Part shown: piece after piece, positions 1 through 7,176 of the stretch | How positions within the stretch are numbered: the first letter of the stretch is position 1 | Layout of the letters: each line of letters starts with the position of its first letter | Assembly (NCBI GenBank): GCA_035276085.1 | Contig: DATELY010000265.1 | Location: 1-12,262 of the forward strand | Source of the DNA: DATELY01 sp035276085 | Lineage (GTDB): Bacteria; Pseudomonadota; Gammaproteobacteria; Steroidobacterales; Steroidobacteraceae | Direction of reading: 5' to 3' | DNA: 12,262 bases | The notes under the pieces: generated by a model | Told to the model about the DNA's origin: nothing | Databases searched by the model: none | Seen by the model: only the letters and a program-made list of their open reading frames with translations | Translations under genes and position numbers: made by a program

Positions 1-37
1 CATGAAAACTCAAGCTGCTCAGCGCTACACTGTGTCC

Positions 38-111
38 GCATCGGGTCGCTCCTGAGTTGGGATATAACTTGTTCTCGCAACTCAAGTTTTACTCACTCAA
101 CGACCCGATGC
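38..111. repeat. Nested inverted repeat at left edge, possible leader, operator or small structured RNA
   Basis: A perfect 11-bp inverted repeat (GCATCGGGTCG at 38-48, its complement CGACCCGATGC at 101-111) encloses 52 nt. Inside are two alternative stems: TGAGTTG (53-59) with CAACTCA (78-84), and AACTTG (66-71) with CAAGTT (83-88). They share bases 83-84, so they cannot both form in full. The octamer AACTCAAG is also directly repeated at 7-14 and 79-86. The element lies beyond the chpC end. A CAT at 1-3 could be the start codon of a further minus-strand gene leaving the window, which would make this its leader, but no convincing Shine-Dalgarno sequence precedes it. The structure is seen directly; its function is unknown. 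Confidence 0.45.
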
Positions 112-134
112 ATCCTCCCTCTGTGAGAAATCCG

Positions 135-210
135 GGCTAGCTAGTCGGCTGGCCAGAAGGTGCGAAGCCCACCGCGCCCTCTGGCCAGCAAGCTAGCGAG
201 CCAGCTGACC
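135..210. repeat. Tetranucleotide-phased inverted array, copy A (downstream of chpC)
   Basis: The left arm (135-157) and right arm (180-210) share a perfect 10-bp stem: GCTGGCCAGA at 148-157 and TCTGGCCAGC at 180-189. Read outward from the core, each arm divides into consecutive 4-nt units of form NGYY. The left arm units are GGCT, AGCT, AGTC, GGCT, GGCC. The right arm, read on the other strand, contains GGTC, AGCT, GGCT, CGCT, AGCT, TGCT and GGCC. The loop between the CTGGCCAG cores is 24 nt and contains a small GGTG/CACC inner stem (159-162, 170-173). It ends 13 nt beyond the chpC stop codon, so it would lie in the 3' untranslated region of that operon. Confidence 0.8.
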
Positions 211-223
211 GGCAATCCGTCCA

Positions 224-697
224 TCACGCGGCTCTGCTTTCCTGCCCGATCAACTCCTCCAGATACTCGAAATCCGGGATCAGCGGCGACTCGTTCAACA
301 TGCGCACCTGACACAGCACGGGGCTGCGCTCGGGAAAGCTGCGGCTGGGATCGGACTTCACGACATCGGGGTTCACGCGCACGAGCTGGGGGAAGCCTTG
401 TGTGATCATGCCGAAGTAGCCGCCGGAGAGCTGCGCGGTGAGCGCGACGAAGATGACGATGCGCGTGCGCGTGCCCGGTGCCGGACATGGATTGCCCGAT
501 GCGGCTTCGAATGAAATGACCGGCACGGGCCGGCCATTCCACTGAATATCGCCGAGATACCACTGCGGCGCGCCTTCCACGGGCTCCGGCGCTTGCCACG
601 TCACTACTTCCGCCACGCACGTGCGCGGCACGATGAGCCGCTCTTGCACGAGCGGAATCAATAGGCTGTAGAGCTCGTGGGCGGGGATGTCGTTCAT
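224..697 (-). CDS. chpC: ChpC, CheW-like coupling protein of the Pil-Chp system
   Basis: This 157-residue protein is close in length to P. aeruginosa ChpC (about 168). It is a single CheW-like domain. The segment YLGDIQWNGRPVPVISFE (about residues 47-64) matches the conserved turn found in CheW proteins, where a glycine-rich strand leads into P-V-I-S/D. CheW proteins link membrane receptors to a CheA kinase in the cytoplasm; ChpC is thought to do this in addition to PilI, perhaps for other receptors. It is the last gene of the minus-strand cluster seen here. It is 131 bp from the chpA stop, and that gap is largely filled by repeat copy B. The start is ATG at 697-695, with no strong Shine-Dalgarno in front, so a different start is possible. 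The family is clear; the symbol rests on similarity plus position after chpA. Confidence 0.85.
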   Translation of the reverse strand: MNDIPAHELYSLLIPLVQERLIVPRTCVAEVVTWQAPEPVEGAPQWYLGDIQWNGRPVPVISFEAASGNPCPAPGTRTRIVIFVALTAQLSGGYFGMITQGFPQLVRVNPDVVKSDPSRSFPERSPVLCQVRMLNESPLIPDFEYLEELIGQESRAA

Positions 698-732
698 GGC
701 GGAGTCTGCGACGGAATGAGTGACGGGTTACT

Positions 733-817
733 GGTCTGCTGGCTAGCTAGCGCGCTGGCCAGAACGTTCGAGACCGAAATTTGGCCTCTGGCCAGCAAGC
801 CAGCCGACTAGCTGACC
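733..817. repeat. Tetranucleotide-phased inverted array, copy B (between chpA and chpC)
   Basis: The left arm (733-763) and right arm (787-817) are both exactly 31 nt and pair at 23 of 31 positions without gaps. Both end in the same core as copies A and C (CTGGCCAG at 755-762 and 788-795, 25 nt apart). Every 4-nt unit in both arms has G at its second position when read toward the core. Unit order differs between the arms: GGTC, TGCT, GGCT, AGCT, AGCG, CGCT, GGCC on the left; GGTC, AGCT, AGTC, GGCT, GGCT, TGCT, GGCC on the right. It starts 11 bp from the chpA stop, so the hairpin would form in the chpA-chpC transcript. Confidence 0.85.
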
Positions 818-828
818 GCGACAGTGCC

Positions 829-3800
829 TCATGACACTTTCTGCCTGCGCTTGTGGACCAGCGGCTCGATCGCATCGAGCAGCTGATTCTCCTGATAGGG
901 CTTACCGAGATAGTCGTCGACCCCGAGCTCGATGGCGCGAGCGCGGTGCTTCTCACCGACGCGCGAGGTGATCATCACGATCGGCACTTGCGACAGGCGG
1001 CTATCGGCGCGCACTTGCGCCGCGAGCTCATAGCCGTCCATGCGCGGCATTTCGATGTCGAGCAGGATCACGTCGGGTAGGTGGTCTTGCAACAGCGTCC
1101 ACGCATCGACGCCATCCTTCGCGGTCATCACGCGCATGCCGTTGCGTTCGAGCAGGCGCTGCGTCACGCGACGCACGGTGATGGAATCGTCCACGACCAG
1201 GGCCAGCGTGCGGCGCTCCTGCGCCGGTTGCGTTTCCATCGGGCCACGCGCGCGCCATTCCGAGCGCACGAGCGCGCCCATGTCGAGAATGATGACGATG
1301 CGGCCGTCGCCGAGAATCGTGGCGCCGGCAATGCCGCGAATCGTTGCGATCTGCGGGCCCACCGACTTCACGACCATCTCGCGACTGCCGACCAGCTCGT
1401 CGGTGACGAGTGCGGTCGAGTGTTCTCCAGCACGCACCAGCACGATGGGCACTGGGGTGTCGTTGTCCGGCAGCGCCGAAGGGCCCGCGCCGATGAAGGA
1501 ACCGAGATGCTGGAAGCGGTACACCTGGCCGCCGTAGTTGAAGGTCGGCGTCTCTTCCGCGAGATGCTTTTGAACCTCTTCGCGTGACACGCGCGCGACG
1601 CCTTCGACCGAGGGCAAGGGCAGTGCGTACTGCTCTTCGCCGACCCGCACGATCAGCGCTTGCGTGATCGCCAGTGTGAAGGGCAGCCGGATCGTGAACT
1701 TGACGCCGTGACCAGGCTTCGACTCGGTGAACAACACGCCGCCGAGCTTCTTGATCTCGTTCACGACGACATCCATGCCGACGCCGCGGCCGGCATGTTG
1801 CGTCACCGTGCTCGCGGTGCTGAAACCGGGCTCCAGCACGAGCTGCAATGCTTCTTCATCGGTGAGCACCGTACCCGGCTGTACGAGACCGCGTTGCAGG
1901 GCGCGCTCGCGCACCGCGTTCACATCGATGCCGCGACCATCGTCTTCGAGCACGATGACCATCTCCGAGCCTTCGCGATGCAGGCCGACCTTGATCGTTC
2001 CCGTTTCCGGCTTGTTGCCGGCCGCGCGCTCCTCCGGCGTTTCGATGCCGTGCACGACCGAGTTGCGCAGCATGTGCTCGAACGGCGGCAGCATGCGCTC
2101 GAGCACTTGCCGGTCGAGCTCTCCGGATGCGCCCTCGACGACCAGCTCGGCACGTTTGCCGGTGTCGGTCGCCACCTGACGCACGAGGCGGCTCAAGCGC
2201 TGCACATGCCGCTGGAACGGGACCATGCGGGTGCGCATGAGTCCATTCTGCAGTTCGGTCACGACGCGCGACTGTTGCAGCAGGAGGTTCTGACCCTCGC
2301 GCGTGAGATTCTCGAGCAGGCCCTCGATGCTGCCGACGTCCGCAACGGATTCGGCCAACGCGCGCGAGAGCTGCTGGATGGTGGAATAGCGATCGAGCTC
2401 GAGCGGATCGAAGTCCTCGCGTCCGCCGACGTCTTCCTGATGCTTGTGCAGGATCTGCGCTTCGGTCTCGAGCTCGAGCTTGCGCAGCTGATCCTTCAAA
2501 CGCGTGACCGTGCGCGACAGCTCGGCCAGGTTGTATTCGATGGAGCTGACCTGCTGCTCCAGGCGCGAGCGGAAGATGCTCACCTCGCCCGCGCTGTTCA
2601 GCAACGTGTCGAGCAGATCGGCATCGACGCGCGCAAATTCCTGTCGTTCCTGCTGCTGCGGCTCGCGGCCCGGCGGCAGTGCGACGGGTGCTTGCTCCTC
2701 GTCGGGCTGCCCCTGTTCAGCCGGTGCGTCCTCGACTGTAGCTGTGTCTTGCACCACTGGCTCGACGGCAGCGAGCTCTTGGGGCGTGAACTCGACCTCG
2801 ACGCTCTCCGTCTCGGCGACACCGGCTTCGACCGGTGCGCTCTCGATGACGGCTTCCATCGCAGGCGCGGCGAACTGCGCGATCTGAACTTCCTGAACGG
2901 TTGCCGGGGGTTGCGGCGCGGGTGGGGTTGCTTCGACTTCGGCAGGCGGCGTTTCGCCGCGACCGATTGCGCGAATGCGTGCGATCAGCCCGTGAGCGGG
3001 ACGGCACCGTTGTCCAGTGGCCACGAGGTCGCGCATGCGATGCAGCTCATCGAGGCTCGCCTGCAATGCCGCGAACACATGCGGCTCCGCGTGCGTCGTA
3101 CCGAGCTCGACGCCTTGCATGAACGATTCGAGCTCATGACTCAAATCGCCCATCGCGCGCAGCCCTGCCATGCGCGCACCGCCCTTCAACGTATGCAGCG
3201 CACGCTTCAGCTCGAATACCAGTGACTGATTGGCACGATCGCGCGACCACGCGGAGAGCGAGTGATCTGCAACTTCGAGCAGTTCCGAGGCCTCCTCGGT
3301 GAAGATGGCCGCCACGTCGGCATCGAAATCTTCCGGCTCGTCGTCACCGGCATCTCCCGGCAAGCCCGGACTCTCGCCGGCGGGCGCGAGAGTGGGACTT
3401 GGGGCACCCGCTGAGGTGTCTGTGTCAGGCGTTGTCGGTTCGAGCGACTCGTCGAGCTCAGGTTCGGAACCGACTTCGAGGAGCTCCGAATCCAATTCCA
3501 CCGCGTCCTCGAAGCGCATGTCAGCGTCCGACAACTCGGGTACTTGCGCCGTGCTATCGCTCAGGAGGATTGCGTCATCGGACGCGTTCTGTGTCCGGCC
3601 TGCGTTCGCGGGCCACCACGCAGGCATCCGCTCGTCGAGGGAATGGTCGGTCGGCGCGTCATCCATCTGCACATCGCCGGACAGCTCGATCTCTTCGAGT
3701 TCACTTTCTTCCGGCGGCTGCGTGAGCGTGGAGAGCGCCTGCTCGTCGCTCAAAACCACCTCTTCTGGAGCCACCGGCTGCGCGGGGGTCTCGAGCTCCG

Positions 3801-6800
3801 GCTCTGCCGCAGAAGGCCCCAGCTGCGCCGCCATTTGTTCACGCAGTGCTCGCAACGTAAACGTGTCGAGCTCGCGCGCATCGGTGACCGGCAACTCGAC
3901 GACGTCGGGATCGTCGTCCGCGACGGCGAACGGGTCGATTGCGCGCGTGGCGTGCTCCAACGACTCGGTCAGCTCGGGCACCGACAGGCTCTCTTCCATA
4001 TCCAGCATCGGTGTGCTGATGGTCGCATCCGTCCGCCGCAGCTCGATCTGGGTTTGCTCCGCGATGGTGGCATCCAGATCCTGCTCGAGCTCCGCCAGTC
4101 GCGCCGTCAACGTCAACCGCTGCTGGAAATAGCCCGTGTCCTCATCGATGTGCTCGACGATGTCGTCGATGGCGCTCACGGCATCCTTCAAGGCCACGAG
4201 CCCCGGCGGGGACAGCGGCATGGAATTGTCGTAGAGCTTGCGGATGTAGCGATTCAGCGGCTCGGCGATCTTGATGCCCTGGCGTGCACCCGCGGTCTTC
4301 GCGGTGCCGCTCAGCGTGTGACAGGCACGATGCAGCGCGTCGGTCACGGAATGCGGACCTGGCACCACGTCGCAGTTGTTCACGAAGGCGCGAATGACAG
4401 CGAGATGCCCTGCCGTCTCCTTCGCGAAGATCTCGTGCAGGACGGGATCCATCCGCTCGGTGACCGACGTGCTTTCATCGATGGCCTCTTCGGCAGCGCT
4501 CGCAGGCAGCTCATCGATCGCGTCGGCACCCAGCTCGATCTGCTCGTCGGCACCTGCGCTTCGATCGGTGTGCGTCTCGAGTGCGCTGACCTCGGGTGTC
4601 GCGCCTGGATCGAATGCGTCAAGAAGGCGATTGAGCGAGGTGCTGCCCGTCGATTCAGCAGGCGCCGCAGGCTCGAGCGCGCGCAGATGCCGCACGGTGG
4701 GCGAGAGCGGCGCGACGTGTTCCGTGAGCGTGGGTGGCGTCGATTCCGGCTGGATCACAGGGGCACCCGGCATCTGCGGCCTGGAGGGAGCCGCACTTGT
4801 CGGTGTCACTGCCGCCGGACGTACACCGGCGCTGTCATTCGCCCGTGCGATCAGTTTCAACACATCGACATTCGGCGCGCGGCCCGTTTCGAGCTGCTCG
4901 ACGAGCTGCGGCACGGCCCCGACCGCCTGTCGCAGGACGACCATCATGTCGGGCGAACGCTCGAGTGTCTTGTTGATGACACGATTGAGCAGATTCTCGA
5001 TGGACCAGGCGAAGTCGCCCATGAGCTGCGCACCGACCATGCGGCCGCTGCCCTTCAACGTGTGGAACGAGCGGCGCACGTGCGTGAGCGCTTCCTGATC
5101 CTGCGGGTTGTCGTCCCAGAGCGGGAAGAGCCGCTGCAGCTTGGCGATCTCGTCCTTGGCCTCTTCGATGAAGAGCTCGATGAACTCGGGATCGACGTCC
5201 GGCTTGATGACGACGGGCATCTCGCCGCTCGGCGCCACGTTGGCAACCGGTACGATGGGCGCCGATTTCCAATCCGGCTGTTCGTGCGGCTCGAGCGCGT
5301 GCGTCAACACGGCCGTGCGCTCGTCTTGCGTGGCGGCCGACTGTTGCGAGGCCATCGAATCGATCACGACCGTGCGCACGGGATCCATCGTGGAGAGCGG
5401 GAGCGGCGACAGCGTCGGACTCGCGTCGACTTCGTTCAAATAACGCAGACAGGTTTCCGCGTTGTCGAGCATGTACCAGGGATCGGAGCGTCCGGCCTGC
5501 AGCGTCTCCATGTAGTACTCGACGGCGACGATGGCATCGGCCAGTCGATCGACGGCCTCGCGCACGACACCCGAGCCATCGGGACGCACATAGCGGCTCA
5601 ACGCGTGCGCAATGCCTTCGGTGATTTCGACCGCACGAGTCTTGCCGAGCATCAGCAAACCGGCGGTGATGCCGCGGATCAGGTGCGGCACTTGCTCGAG
5701 GTTCTGTGCCTCGCCGGGCTTCTCGATCGAAAGCGACACGGCTTCCTTGATGCGCGCCATGTTGACGATGCATTCGCGCAGGACCGCTTCGGTGACCTGG
5801 CGGAATTCGAGATCGTCTTCCTTGTCGGCTGGCGGTGCGCCTTCCGGCCGCGGCCCGTCGTGCGCCGGCACGATCAAGCCGACGAGCTGTTCGTCGAGAC
5901 TGTCTTCGATGCGGATCAAGGTTGCCGCCATGCGCAGCAACGTGCTTTCGCTCGGGAGCGTGCGCTGCGAGATGATGCCCTGCAGCTCGTTCGCTTCGAC
6001 TTGCACCTTCTCGCGCAGATCTCCCAGTCCGAGCACGCCGAGGGTATCGCCGATCTTGCGCAGCAGCTCCAGCTGCGAGTTGAGCTCCTCGGGCTGCGTT
6101 GCGCCCTTGCGCACGAAGATATCGAGCGCGTCCTTCACCCGCGCGAGATCTTCTTTGATCGCCGCGGCCACGGTCTTCATGAGCTTGACCGACGGCGCCG
6201 CCAGACTTTCGCGCGCTTCTTCGACCTGCTCGTCGACCGGGATGAGATCGTTCAAGCGGAACGAGGCGCGCACTGCCGTCACACGGGGACCGGTCGTGCG
6301 CGTGCGGGCAACGTAGTACAGCAGGTTGTTGAGCAGATCGACCGCGGGCGCTTCGGAATAACGCGCTTCGCCCTGCTCGTACAAGCGTTTGATCTCGCGA
6401 TCGACTTGTCCGAGCAGACGCTTGATCGATGCGGAACCTTCGAGGCCCCCTTCGCGCAAACCTTCGAGCACGGCACCGACCACCCAGAACAGTTGGAACA
6501 CGGGCTGGGTCGTCGCCACCTGCTCCAACTTCTCGGCTGCGCGCGCGAGCATTTCGAGGTTCTGCTCGAGGCGCTCGCCCTTGATCCAGCCGAGCAGACC
6601 CAGCTGGAACCGCGTGCGGATCTTGCGCGCCCACTGGGCAACGGTCAGCGCCGCCTCGCCCGGTATCGCGGGCGTCGGGCTCGCTTGTTGATCCGAGGTG
6701 AGATTCAGCAGCAGCAGCGTGCCTTCCGACAGCAGCGCATGGCCACGGACGGCACGCAGATCGTTCAGCAGGGGCAGCAGCACGAGCGCCATGTCGCGCC

Positions 6801-7131
6801 CGCCGCTCATCACGCGTTCCAGGTACGTGGGCAGCTGCACCATCGCACGCATGAGCGCGTCGAGCCCTTCGGCCAGGTGCCGCTTCTCTTCGAAGTTCTC
6901 GATGAGATAGCGGGTGACCTGCTCCATTTCTTCTGCGAGCAGCGCGGCACCGTATACCTCGGCGATTCGCAGCGCGCCATGCACGCTGTGCAGGCGCTCG
7001 CCGCACTTGCGCAGCAGATCGAGGTTCTCCTGCTGCTCACCGAAGGTTTCGAGAGCTGCACGCGCTTCGTTGAGCTCGGTGGAGAGCTCGCGCGACACCA
7101 GATGCAAAGTCTGCGAGGAAACTTCGCTCAT
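829..7131 (-). CDS. chpA: ChpA, giant hybrid CheA histidine kinase with multiple Hpt domains
   Basis: The central kinase of the Pil-Chp pathway takes receptor signal through CheW-type couplers and phosphorylates PilG and PilH to control type IV pilus extension, retraction and cAMP. It has 2100 residues from the ATG at 7131; the P. aeruginosa protein has about 2470. Residue order: a FimL-like N-terminal region with a possible phospho-His in HSVHG (H48); two Hpt-like domains lacking His at the aligned site (near R358 and R486); three canonical Hpt domains, FHTLKG (H690), CHTLSG (H938) and LHTLKG (H1313), separated by long acidic proline-rich linkers. A CheA core follows: dimerisation helices (about 1500-1650), N box HMLRNSVVHG (N1690), G1 DDGRGID (D1730), G2 GRGVGMD (from G1781) and a CheW-like domain (about 1815-1955). 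The C-terminal receiver has D1981, D1982, phospho-acceptor D2025 and K2077. ATG at 7131 is preferred over the adjacent TTG at 7134 because AAGG lies 9 nt upstream of the ATG. Confidence 0.97.
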   Translation of the reverse strand: MSEVSSQTLHLVSRELSTELNEARAALETFGEQQENLDLLRKCGERLHSVHGALRIAEVYGAALLAEEMEQVTRYLIENFEEKRHLAEGLDALMRAMVQLPTYLERVMSGGRDMALVLLPLLNDLRAVRGHALLSEGTLLLLNLTSDQQASPTPAIPGEAALTVAQWARKIRTRFQLGLLGWIKGERLEQNLEMLARAAEKLEQVATTQPVFQLFWVVGAVLEGLREGGLEGSASIKRLLGQVDREIKRLYEQGEARYSEAPAVDLLNNLLYYVARTRTTGPRVTAVRASFRLNDLIPVDEQVEEARESLAAPSVKLMKTVAAAIKEDLARVKDALDIFVRKGATQPEELNSQLELLRKIGDTLGVLGLGDLREKVQVEANELQGIISQRTLPSESTLLRMAATLIRIEDSLDEQLVGLIVPAHDGPRPEGAPPADKEDDLEFRQVTEAVLRECIVNMARIKEAVSLSIEKPGEAQNLEQVPHLIRGITAGLLMLGKTRAVEITEGIAHALSRYVRPDGSGVVREAVDRLADAIVAVEYYMETLQAGRSDPWYMLDNAETCLRYLNEVDASPTLSPLPLSTMDPVRTVVIDSMASQQSAATQDERTAVLTHALEPHEQPDWKSAPIVPVANVAPSGEMPVVIKPDVDPEFIELFIEEAKDEIAKLQRLFPLWDDNPQDQEALTHVRRSFHTLKGSGRMVGAQLMGDFAWSIENLLNRVINKTLERSPDMMVVLRQAVGAVPQLVEQLETGRAPNVDVLKLIARANDSAGVRPAAVTPTSAAPSRPQMPGAPVIQPESTPPTLTEHVAPLSPTVRHLRALEPAAPAESTGSTSLNRLLDAFDPGATPEVSALETHTDRSAGADEQIELGADAIDELPASAAEEAIDESTSVTERMDPVLHEIFAKETAGHLAVIRAFVNNCDVVPGPHSVTDALHRACHTLSGTAKTAGARQGIKIAEPLNRYIRKLYDNSMPLSPPGLVALKDAVSAIDDIVEHIDEDTGYFQQRLTLTARLAELEQDLDATIAEQTQIELRRTDATISTPMLDMEESLSVPELTESLEHATRAIDPFAVADDDPDVVELPVTDARELDTFTLRALREQMAAQLGPSAAEPELETPAQPVAPEEVVLSDEQALSTLTQPPEESELEEIELSGDVQMDDAPTDHSLDERMPAWWPANAGRTQNASDDAILLSDSTAQVPELSDADMRFEDAVELDSELLEVGSEPELDESLEPTTPDTDTSAGAPSPTLAPAGESPGLPGDAGDDEPEDFDADVAAIFTEEASELLEVADHSLSAWSRDRANQSLVFELKRALHTLKGGARMAGLRAMGDLSHELESFMQGVELGTTHAEPHVFAALQASLDELHRMRDLVATGQRCRPAHGLIARIRAIGRGETPPAEVEATPPAPQPPATVQEVQIAQFAAPAMEAVIESAPVEAGVAETESVEVEFTPQELAAVEPVVQDTATVEDAPAEQGQPDEEQAPVALPPGREPQQQERQEFARVDADLLDTLLNSAGEVSIFRSRLEQQVSSIEYNLAELSRTVTRLKDQLRKLELETEAQILHKHQEDVGGREDFDPLELDRYSTIQQLSRALAESVADVGSIEGLLENLTREGQNLLLQQSRVVTELQNGLMRTRMVPFQRHVQRLSRLVRQVATDTGKRAELVVEGASGELDRQVLERMLPPFEHMLRNSVVHGIETPEERAAGNKPETGTIKVGLHREGSEMVIVLEDDGRGIDVNAVRERALQRGLVQPGTVLTDEEALQLVLEPGFSTASTVTQHAGRGVGMDVVVNEIKKLGGVLFTESKPGHGVKFTIRLPFTLAITQALIVRVGEEQYALPLPSVEGVARVSREEVQKHLAEETPTFNYGGQVYRFQHLGSFIGAGPSALPDNDTPVPIVLVRAGEHSTALVTDELVGSREMVVKSVGPQIATIRGIAGATILGDGRIVIILDMGALVRSEWRARGPMETQPAQERRTLALVVDDSITVRRVTQRLLERNGMRVMTAKDGVDAWTLLQDHLPDVILLDIEMPRMDGYELAAQVRADSRLSQVPIVMITSRVGEKHRARAIELGVDDYLGKPYQENQLLDAIEPLVHKRRQKVS

Positions 7132-7149
7132 CAACTTGCGCCTTGGACT

Positions 7150-7176
7150 GGTCTCGAGCGCTTACGCGCTCAGACC
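7150..7176 (-). promoter_or_regulatory. Strong mRNA hairpin with GUAA tetraloop holding the pilJ stop codon
   Basis: On the minus strand, arm 7176-7166 (GGUCUGAGCGC) pairs with 7161-7150 (GCGCUCGAGACC). This gives 11 base pairs with one bulged G (opposite C7155 of the + strand). The loop 7165-7162 is GUAA, a member of the stable GNRA tetraloop class, and its UAA is the pilJ stop codon. The chpA ribosome-binding site (AAGG) begins about 9 nt after the stem. There is no U tract, so this does not look like an intrinsic terminator. A role in mRNA processing, stability or pilJ-chpA translation balance is inferred. Confidence 0.6.

Noticed and set aside
2..55. A 17-codon + strand reading frame at the window start
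   Set aside because: It is too short, has no visible upstream signal and overlaps the nested inverted repeat.
135..817. CRISPR array or transposon end formed by copies A and B
   Set aside because: The copies are about 600 bp apart with the chpC gene between them, have no regular spacers and no transposase, so neither reading fits.
1660..3225. A 521-codon open frame on the + strand opposite the ChpA kinase core
   Set aside because: It is antisense to the HATPase and dimerisation regions, whose motifs are unmistakable on the minus strand.
4835..7006. A 723-codon frame on the minus strand overlapping chpA
   Set aside because: It is out of frame with ChpA on the same strand; its Arg/Ala-rich composition is a frame-shadow of the real gene.
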